Below are positions 1-5,893 of a stretch of 8,092 nucleotides of DNA, one piece after another. Numbering within the stretch: position 1 is the first letter of the stretch; every line of letters begins with the position of its first letter. Origin of the DNA: Acidobacteriaceae bacterium (GTDB lineage Bacteria; Acidobacteriota; Terriglobia; Terriglobales; Acidobacteriaceae). The stretch covers positions 1 to 8,092 of the forward strand of contig PLBX01000246.1 of assembly GCA_003135495.1 (NCBI GenBank), in the 5' to 3' direction. Under the pieces are notes generated by a model. It searched no databases and was not told where the DNA came from. It saw nothing but the letters and a program-made list of their open reading frames with translations. The translations under genes were made by a program, and so were the position numbers.

Positions 1-1346
1 AAGTGCGACGGATAGATCATGGGCGAAAGCACGTCGCAGTGTTTGGCCATCGCTACGATGTCCTGCCCCGTATGCGCCAGGTCTACCGGGCGCTGCCACG
101 CCATAATGCCGAAAACGTCGAGCGACAACAGAACGCCGCTGGGATGAATTTGCGCGTAGGCGCGATCCAGGAAATTGGCAATGACCTCGGATCGCTGCAT
201 TTCGTGGCTCGTCGCCTTGACGGGATGAGCCGTTGATCCGTGACCCTTCCTGGCGTGACCGGCTGCTGCACTTTCAGCAACTGGATCGGCCGCCGGCTGC
301 TCAGGCACGGACGTGCCGGCAGATTGCTGGTTGGCCTGGAAGCTGAAAAGAGCGTCTTTCTGGTCGCCTTCGGCCGGGAACCGGACATAGTCAAACTGCA
401 CTTCGTCGACGCCCGAATGGGCTACGAACTTGGCCAGGGCGATATCGTAATCCTGAACCTTAGGGTTCGAAGGATCAGTCCACACCAGTTTGCCGTTTTC
501 GCGCCACGGCTGCCCCGTTCTACGAGACTTTACCGCCAGGTCCGGATAGGTCGTGACCAGGTGCTCGTCGCGGAAGATGGCAATGCGAGCGATGGCGTGC
601 ATATTTTCCGAATGGATAAAGTGAATGAGCTTGGGCAGGTCGGAAATATAGTGGCGCTGTCCAGTAGCCAGCGGATGGTCGAAGGCTACGTTGACAATTC
701 CGTCGCTATCCTTAATATCGAAAACCACCGCATTGCCCCCGACCTCGCGCCAGTGGCGGATGATACGTTCTCCATGTTCGCTTCCAGCCATCACTCCGGT
801 CAGATAAATGGCGCGAACTTCGAAATCTCTTGCAACCGGAACAGATTTTTCTACAATAGGCGCTTCCAGAATTCCGGGTATGATGATCTGCTCTCCGGAT
901 TTAAGGAATACACCCTGACGATTGTGATTGGCAGCGCGAATTGCTTCCGCCAGTTCACTTGAAGTTAAGAATTTCGTGCGCTTCAGGTATTTGCGGGCCA
1001 CGGAGGGAATGCTCTCTCCTCGCTGGGCGACGTATAGATCCGATCCCGGAGGGGCAATGACCGGGATAGCCGGCAAAGTTTCGTGCTTTTTTGTGGCATC
1101 GGCCTTCGCTTGCAGCAACTGCCCCGCATGAGCGCTTTGTTGTCCGGCGGCGGAAGGATGAATGAGTCCAAAACTGGCCACAAGCACCCGTAATGCGAAA
1201 GCAGCCACGCTGGTCACGGACAGCTTCAAATTCGAGAGCCGACGGACTGGCAGCCTAGCGGCCGCAAGTTTAAAAGCCAAATGTTTAGGCGACGATGAGC
1301 GCGAAAAATAAGACAAGAGCGTTCTCTCCCGAGGTTCAACCTGCAT
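1..1346 (-). CDS. LysM-like plus DUF4015 putative glycoside hydrolase, exported (C-terminus cut by window edge)
   Basis: The minus-strand frame is open from an ATG at 1344-1346 to the left edge, giving 448 complete codons and no stop. Residues 43-63 are hydrophobic, preceded by R35, R36 and K41 and followed by PSAAG, as in a signal peptide or signal anchor. Residues 102-158 read as a degenerate LysM domain (LYVAQRGESIPSVARKY ... LKSGEQIIIPG), which in known proteins binds peptidoglycan or chitin. From about residue 175 the chain matches DUF4015 (PF13200, putative glycosyl hydrolase TIM barrel): VRAIYLTG (177-184), NAVVFDIKDSDG (205-216), AIARIAIFRD (251-260), WRENGKLVWTDP (281-292), VDEVQFDYVRFP (313-324), LSLDVFG (407-413) and SPMIYPSH (441-448). 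Residues 325-385 are a low-complexity insertion. The enzyme's substrate is unknown; a cell-wall or exopolysaccharide role is inference. The start is uncertain: no good ribosome site precedes 1346, and a TTG at 1227-1229 would give a more ordinary signal peptide. The neighbouring ATPase gene is divergent. Confidence 0.85.
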   Translation of the reverse strand, partial: MQVEPRERTLLSYFSRSSSPKHLAFKLAAARLPVRRLSNLKLSVTSVAAFALRVLVASFGLIHPSAAGQQSAHAGQLLQAKADATKKHETLPAIPVIAPPGSDLYVAQRGESIPSVARKYLKRTKFLTSSELAEAIRAANHNRQGVFLKSGEQIIIPGILEAPIVEKSVPVARDFEVRAIYLTGVMAGSEHGERIIRHWREVGGNAVVFDIKDSDGIVNVAFDHPLATGQRHYISDLPKLIHFIHSENMHAIARIAIFRDEHLVTTYPDLAVKSRRTGQPWRENGKLVWTDPSNPKVQDYDIALAKFVAHSGVDEVQFDYVRFPAEGDQKDALFSFQANQQSAGTSVPEQPAADPVAESAAAGHARKGHGSTAHPVKATSHEMQRSEVIANFLDRAYAQIHPSGVLLSLDVFGIMAWQRPVDLAHTGQDIVAMAKHCDVLSPMIYPSH

Positions 1347-1689
1347 CTGATTGTCGATTGGCAGTAACCTCACTCGCCAGTTACGTCCGGCCAAGCACCG
1401 GGAGGCTCGCCGGACATGGGCGTCTGGGCGAGCGTTGATGGAAAGTTCCCGCAGACTGCAAAGAATTGCTGTTGGACGAATTGTGGGAAAGGCGCCGAAA
1501 TAGACATCGACTTGTCTGGTGGCATCTAAAATCGATGAAAAGCGCGGAAATGCGAGCGTCCTAAAGATGGCGAATCGCTTGCACAAGCAACAGGTGGGAG
1601 AGAAAGGCACTTTGCTCCCGGAAGACTCCAAAATGAGCAGTTTTGCCGAAAACTTGCAGTTTCCTGAGAGGAAAAAAGGGCCCGAGCCA
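1347..1689. other. Divergent interval between the DUF4015 gene and the Clp-type ATPase gene
   Basis: This stretch separates two genes pointing away from each other, so both promoters should lie here. I see no convincing sigma-70 promoter with correct spacing on either strand. A TAAAAT at 1527-1532 and a TAGACA at 1501-1506 resemble -10 and -35 boxes, but they are 20 bases apart, which is too wide. An inverted repeat lies at 1405-1433. A second, weaker one has arms CATCGA (1505-1510) and TCGATG (1532-1537). The part from 1519 is also in frame with the ATPase gene and could be its N-terminus if the GTG at 1519 is used. No RNA gene is apparent. Confidence 0.5.
1405..1433. repeat. Short inverted repeat, 7-base arms, in the divergent interval
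   Basis: GCTCGCC (1405-1411) is repeated inverted as GGCGAGC (1427-1433) with 15 bases between. The arms do not extend at either end. It could be an operator half-site pair or a small hairpin in the leader of the minus-strand DUF4015 gene. Seven-base arms in GC-rich DNA also occur by chance, so function is unproven. Confidence 0.3.
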
Positions 1690-2844
1690 ATGAGAACTAA
1701 CCTTGCAACTGTGCTGGATCCCACCCGCCGAAGCAATGACGCCCGCGATTTTGAGACTGCTCTACGCCGGAAGATTGTGGGGCAGGATCAGGCAATCGAG
1801 AAAGTTGCGGAAATCTACCAGATGTTTCTGGCCGGCTTGAATGCACCAGGCCGTCCGGTTGGCAATCTTTTATTCCTTGGGCCGACTGGGTCGGGTAAGA
1901 CCCGGGTGGTCGAGGCTGTCGCCGAGTCGCTTTTTGGCGACGCTCGAGCCTGCATCAAAATCGATTGCGCCGAGTTCCAGCATTCGCACGAGATTGCAAA
2001 GTTGATCGGTTCGCCTCCCGGATACCTCGGCCACCGCGAGACCCATCCCCTGCTGACGCAGGAAGCCCTCAATCAATGGCACACCGAGAAGTTGAAGCTT
2101 TCGATCCTTCTTTTTGACGAGATCGAAAAGGCCTCCGACTCGCTCTGGCAGTTGCTGCTCGGAATTCTGGACAAGGCAACGCTGACTCTAGGCGATAATC
2201 GCCGTGTCGATCTTTCCAGCTGCATCATCATCATGACCTCGAATCTCGGCTCCGCCGAGATGAACGGCTTGGTCGATGGCGGCCTCGGCTTCGCAGCCAA
2301 GCCAGTGCAGGTCGACAACGCGCTCGACGACAAGATCAACCGCTCTGCCGTGGATGCGGCGCGACGTAAATTCGCCCCCGAATTCATGAACCGCATCGAC
2401 AAAGTGGTCGTATTCAAGACTTTGCGATCCGAACACTTGCAGCAGATTCTGGAGATCGAACTCGGAATGGTTCAACAGCGTGTGCTCATGGCAGCGGGCG
2501 CTCACCAATTCGTTTTCAACTGCACGCCCCAAGTAAAAAGCTTTCTGCTGGCTGAGGGTACCGACCCGAAGTATGGAGCTCGGCACCTGAAGCGCGCAAT
2601 TGAACGCCATCTGGTCTTCCCGCTAGCGAACCTCGTTGCCACCGGTCAGGTGCGGCTCGGGGATTTCATCCGCGTCGACATGCTCGGCGAAAGCAAACTC
2701 ACCTTCGTTAAAGAAGCCGAAGGCGCTATGGTTCCCGTGCTGCTGGAGCGCTATGGAGCAGCGGCAACCATGCCCACCGTAGCGGCGGCAAGGGCGGCGC
2801 GTCCGATTGTTCAACGCAAGGAGTTCGGCGCCGAGAATAAGTAA
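1690..2844 (+). CDS. Single-ring Clp/Hsp100-type AAA+ ATPase (ClpB/ClpC D2-like)
   Basis: This is a 384-residue AAA+ protein matching the second ATPase domain of Clp/Hsp100 unfoldases, which thread proteins through a hexameric pore using ATP. Visible motifs (numbered from 1690) are VGQDQAI (30-36), Walker A GPTGSGKT (64-71), pore loop GSPPGYLGH (107-115), Walker B ILLFDEIEKA (139-148), sensor 1 MTSN (182-185), arginine finger FMNRID (232-237; R235) and sensor 2 GARHLKRAIE (296-305). A D2-small domain runs to about 340, then an Ala/Arg-rich tail. The N domain, first ATPase ring and middle domain of ClpB/ClpC are absent. All catalytic residues are present, so it is probably active. An LGF at 199-201 sits where ClpA/ClpC carry the ClpP-contacting loop. 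Whether it is a protease partner or a stand-alone remodeller is not decided here. The start is chosen where family-like sequence begins; in-frame GTG 1519, ATG 1567 and ATG 1633 are alternatives, none with a strong ribosome site. A strong terminator follows. Confidence 0.87.
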   Translation: MRTNLATVLDPTRRSNDARDFETALRRKIVGQDQAIEKVAEIYQMFLAGLNAPGRPVGNLLFLGPTGSGKTRVVEAVAESLFGDARACIKIDCAEFQHSHEIAKLIGSPPGYLGHRETHPLLTQEALNQWHTEKLKLSILLFDEIEKASDSLWQLLLGILDKATLTLGDNRRVDLSSCIIIMTSNLGSAEMNGLVDGGLGFAAKPVQVDNALDDKINRSAVDAARRKFAPEFMNRIDKVVVFKTLRSEHLQQILEIELGMVQQRVLMAAGAHQFVFNCTPQVKSFLLAEGTDPKYGARHLKRAIERHLVFPLANLVATGQVRLGDFIRVDMLGESKLTFVKEAEGAMVPVLLERYGAAATMPTVAAARAARPIVQRKEFGAENK

Positions 2845-2863
2845 ATCAAGTTGCTGGTAGGTA

Positions 2864-2893
2864 GGGACATCGCGAAAGCGGTGTCCCTTTTTT
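2864..2893 (+). terminator. Intrinsic terminator of the Clp-type ATPase gene
   Basis: GGGACATCGC (2864-2873), loop GAAA (2874-2877) and GCGGTGTCCC (2878-2887) form an uninterrupted 10-bp stem with one T-G wobble and a GNRA tetraloop. Six T residues (2888-2893) follow. It begins 19 bases after the ATPase stop codon. Read from the other strand the hairpin is followed by TACCTACC rather than a T run, so it should work well only for plus-strand transcription. Confidence 0.92.
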
Positions 2894-2950
2894 CATTGGC
2901 GATGTAGCAAGGGGATTGAGAGTTGGACGGCGGTTATTTCAGCATCCAGC

Positions 2951-5893
2951 TTATTCTTTAACGAAAAGCGCAACTGGAAAATTCGCGAAAGCTTGCGCTG
3001 CGCCGACCTCACCTTCGGCTTCAAGAGCTTCCCCGGTCAGTACGTTGCGATACTTTTCTCGACACTTACATGGGAGCAAAACATGAGTGTCTCCCCATAT
3101 CTGCGATTCCAGCGGCAGAGTATCTATACCATCCGTATCGGCACTATTTTCAGTAGTGGCAACTCCAACGTCATTGATCAAACCCGCCACCAGGCGCGGA
3201 GCAATCACCACCGCCGTCAAATCCTGATACTTCCTCTCAAATGCGACCACATGATTCGACTTCGCGCCGGAAACGGCCAGAGGCTGATACTCGCCCTGCT
3301 GAAAAAGATCAGGATGCTCCCGCCGAAAGCATAGCGTTCTCCAGATCAGATACAACTTCAGCCGGCCATCCTCCGGAGTCTCGAGCAAGCGGCCTACGGA
3401 TAACGCATCTGGCGCGCTGCCCCAGCGCTGAAGATCGTCGAATAATTGCTGGCGGTGAGGGTAATCGACGGGACGCCGATTGTCTGGATCAACCAGGCTG
3501 AAATCCCACAACTCAGTTCCCTGATAGATGTCGGGCACTCCGGGACACGTCAGCTTCAAAAGAGTCTGGGACAAGCTATTCCAAAATCCAATGCGAGCCA
3601 CCCGCCGCTGAAAGGGAATAAAGTCCTTGAGAAAGCGATTCTTTGCCGTGGGATCGAGCAACGCTTTTACGAAGGACGAAACCGCATCTTCATACTCCGT
3701 ATTTCGGTTGATCCAACTGGTATTTCGCTTGGCTTCACGAATCGCTTTCAACATATAAGCTTCAATGCGATCCCTGAAAGTCTCCCACTCGTTCTTATCG
3801 CTTTTCTCATCAAGTAAGTGCAATGGCCAAGCGCCTACCAATGTCTGATAAAGCAAATATTCATCGTTCGGCGTGGGAGCGGGCCGGTCGTTGACTACGC
3901 GCTTATAGCTGCGATTGAAGCGGCGCCAATCGCGCACGCGAAGCCGCCACAGTCCAGGAATTTCGGAAAGCACGTTAATGCGGGAGCGCACATCCTCAGA
4001 ACGCTTTGAATCATGGGTGCTGGAGGCAAGCATGGTGTGAGGCCAGGAGGTCAGTCGTTCCTGATTAGCGGCGTGAAACTCCGAGTTGGTCACTCCAAAG
4101 CGGCGAAGATCGCTTCCCACCTCATTCAACGAAACCAGGCGGTTATAACGATAAAAAGCGGTATCCTCTATCCCCTTCGCCATAACCGGGCTGGTGAACT
4201 GCTGAAACTTCATGGCGAAGTTTAGGACCGCATTTCGATATGCAGGATCTTGCCCTTCTGCGATGCGGGTCAAAAGTACTTCGCCGATGAAATCGAAAAT
4301 GCTCGTGTCCGCAGCTGGGCTTCTCCACTTAGCCGTAGCGACGGCTTTGTGAATGTAGCGAGCATCATTTTCAGAGACACCCGATGGACTGACATAAGTG
4401 CGATAGACGGGAAAACTCGCGACGATTTCCATCAGCGCGGCCCGCAGGCTGTTAAGCGTGAAATCACACGTGCGCCGCTTCGCCAGAGCGATCCGGATCA
4501 ACTGATTGGCAAGTACATTCAGCTCACTAACCAGAGCTACTCGAATAATCAGATTCCGGCACCGGTAAGCCAGGTCTTCAAAGTCAATCTCATCGCCGAT
4601 AAAATTCCGGTAGATGCGCTCCAGTCGCATGACGGCAGCCGAATCCACGAAGAGGCCATTCATCAGGTTTGCGAAGTCGTAGCCGGTGGTCCCGCTGACT
4701 TTCCACTCGTTGGGTAATCGCTCTGACCCGCTAAGAATTTTTTCGATAACAACATAACGCGAGTTATCACTCGTGCCTGACGCGCGCTCCGCTGTGCTAA
4801 CGGCACTTACAATGCTCGCGTTAAGCCGCTCGAAATATTGACCCGGGTCATAAAGGCCATCAGGATGATCGAGCCGCAAACCGTCGACCTTGCCCTCGGC
4901 AATCAATCTAAGAACGAGGCGATGTGTTGCCTCAAACACAGTCTCGTTTTCCATGCGTATGCCGGCAAGATCGTTAGTGTCAAAAAAGCGCCGGTAATTG
5001 ATGTCGTCAGAGGCGACGCGCCAGTTCGCCAGGCGAAAGGCTTGCGCTTTGATTAGTTCGTGCAATTCATCGAAACTTGCCGGATTGGCCGGATCTCCAC
5101 TAATCAGTTCGATGGCTCGAGTTATACAAGCAGCGATTTCAGGAGCTCGCGCTGTTAAATCCGCCAGTCGCCGCTTATGAATCTCCTTGTCGCGATTGCG
5201 TTCTGCAACGCGATCCACCGCAGTTTCCTGCCTCGCCGGCAAATGCCCGAAGGCGGTGATCAGGCTCTCGAATTCCAGCAGGTCCGGGTTCTGTTCCCCT
5301 ATTGCCTCAGCAGCCTGCGCCCCGCAGTGCTGAAGAATCCGTGGATATTCTTTGGGATCGATTGGGAAACGATGTTCATGGTAGGAAATATCGAATTCGC
5401 CGCGCTCGGCGTGAAAAACCAGCTTCAGTTTCCCGCTCTCCAGCACGGCTCCGTAATGATCACCGAGTACGGGGACCAGTACTTTTCCATGAAGCTCTTC
5501 TTTAAGCGGCTGCCAATCGATATCAAAGAAATTGGAGTGGATCGAGGCCTCTCCATTTTCGAGCACATCGAGCCACCACGCATTATCGCTGCCCATGATG
5601 CCCATGTGATTGGGAACGATATCGAGAATCAATCCCATGCCGCGCTCATGAAGCGCGGAAACACAGCGATCGAAATCTTCAGCTGTGCCGATCTCGGGAT
5701 TGAACGAGTTGTGGTCGACGATATCGTACCCGTGCATGCTCCCCGGACGCGCCTTCAGACACGGAGAGATATAACAATGGCTGATGCCGATCGCGGATAA
5801 ATAAGGAACAATTTCAGTTGCCTGAGCAAACGTGAAATCTTTATTCAATTGCAGGCGATACGTCGCGACGGGAATGGACGGGCGCGTATTCAT
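2951..5893 (-). CDS. treY: Maltooligosyl trehalose synthase (EC 5.4.99.15)
   Basis: TreY is a cytoplasmic GH13-family enzyme that rearranges the reducing-end alpha-1,4 linkage of linear maltooligosaccharides to alpha,alpha-1,1, producing maltooligosyl trehalose for TreZ. From the ATG at 5891-5893 the protein has 980 residues. Visible are the N-terminal PVATYRLQLNKDFTF (8-22), barrel motif DIVPNHMG (91-98), YRRFFDTNDLAGIR (300-313), nucleophile region VDGLRLDHPDG (336-346; D342), acid/base VVIEK (E384), MAKGIEDTAFYRYNRL (571-586), the third catalytic Asp in STHDSKRSED (D628) and PGVPDIYQGTELWD (784-797). The active site is thus complete. The length exceeds the roughly 720-770 residues of the classical archaeal and Arthrobacter enzymes but fits the longer bacterial forms. 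The ATG overlaps the treZ stop as ATGA, which decides this start over an in-frame ATG at 5920 and implies translational coupling. treY is the last gene of the operon; I see no good terminator for it. Confidence 0.96.
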   Translation of the reverse strand: MNTRPSIPVATYRLQLNKDFTFAQATEIVPYLSAIGISHCYISPCLKARPGSMHGYDIVDHNSFNPEIGTAEDFDRCVSALHERGMGLILDIVPNHMGIMGSDNAWWLDVLENGEASIHSNFFDIDWQPLKEELHGKVLVPVLGDHYGAVLESGKLKLVFHAERGEFDISYHEHRFPIDPKEYPRILQHCGAQAAEAIGEQNPDLLEFESLITAFGHLPARQETAVDRVAERNRDKEIHKRRLADLTARAPEIAACITRAIELISGDPANPASFDELHELIKAQAFRLANWRVASDDINYRRFFDTNDLAGIRMENETVFEATHRLVLRLIAEGKVDGLRLDHPDGLYDPGQYFERLNASIVSAVSTAERASGTSDNSRYVVIEKILSGSERLPNEWKVSGTTGYDFANLMNGLFVDSAAVMRLERIYRNFIGDEIDFEDLAYRCRNLIIRVALVSELNVLANQLIRIALAKRRTCDFTLNSLRAALMEIVASFPVYRTYVSPSGVSENDARYIHKAVATAKWRSPAADTSIFDFIGEVLLTRIAEGQDPAYRNAVLNFAMKFQQFTSPVMAKGIEDTAFYRYNRLVSLNEVGSDLRRFGVTNSEFHAANQERLTSWPHTMLASSTHDSKRSEDVRSRINVLSEIPGLWRLRVRDWRRFNRSYKRVVNDRPAPTPNDEYLLYQTLVGAWPLHLLDEKSDKNEWETFRDRIEAYMLKAIREAKRNTSWINRNTEYEDAVSSFVKALLDPTAKNRFLKDFIPFQRRVARIGFWNSLSQTLLKLTCPGVPDIYQGTELWDFSLVDPDNRRPVDYPHRQQLFDDLQRWGSAPDALSVGRLLETPEDGRLKLYLIWRTLCFRREHPDLFQQGEYQPLAVSGAKSNHVVAFERKYQDLTAVVIAPRLVAGLINDVGVATTENSADTDGIDTLPLESQIWGDTHVLLPCKCREKYRNVLTGEALEAEGEVGAAQAFANFPVALFVKE
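5890..5893 (-). promoter_or_regulatory. ATGA stop/start overlap coupling treZ to treY
   Basis: Read on the minus strand, the last treZ codon (TGA, 5892-5890) and the treY ATG (5893-5891) share two bases. The only ribosome-site-like bases nearby are GGA (complement of 5897-5899), three bases from the ATG, which is weak. Ribosomes ending treZ probably restart on treY, keeping the two enzymes in fixed proportion. Confidence 0.75.

Noticed and set aside
240..962. Plus-strand open frame of 240 codons
   Set aside because: It lies antisense to the LysM/DUF4015 gene, whose minus-strand translation shows clear conserved motifs. The plus-strand protein shows no recognisable domain.
1501..1532. Possible sigma-70 promoter (TAGACA and TAAAAT)
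   Set aside because: The 20-base spacing is too long, so it is mentioned only in the interval description and not called as a promoter.
1505..1537. Inverted repeat CATCGA / TCGATG
   Set aside because: Six-base arms with a long loop are expected by chance, and no regulator gene is next to it.
2073..2610. Minus-strand frames of 114 and 140 codons opposite the ATPase
   Set aside because: They are shadows of the ATPase coding sequence, which carries every AAA+ motif in the plus frame.
5177..5800. Plus-strand open frame of 207 codons, and similar frames at 4250-4717 and 3446-3817
   Set aside because: All are antisense to treY, which is unambiguous on the minus strand. Their translations show no domain and no ribosome sites.
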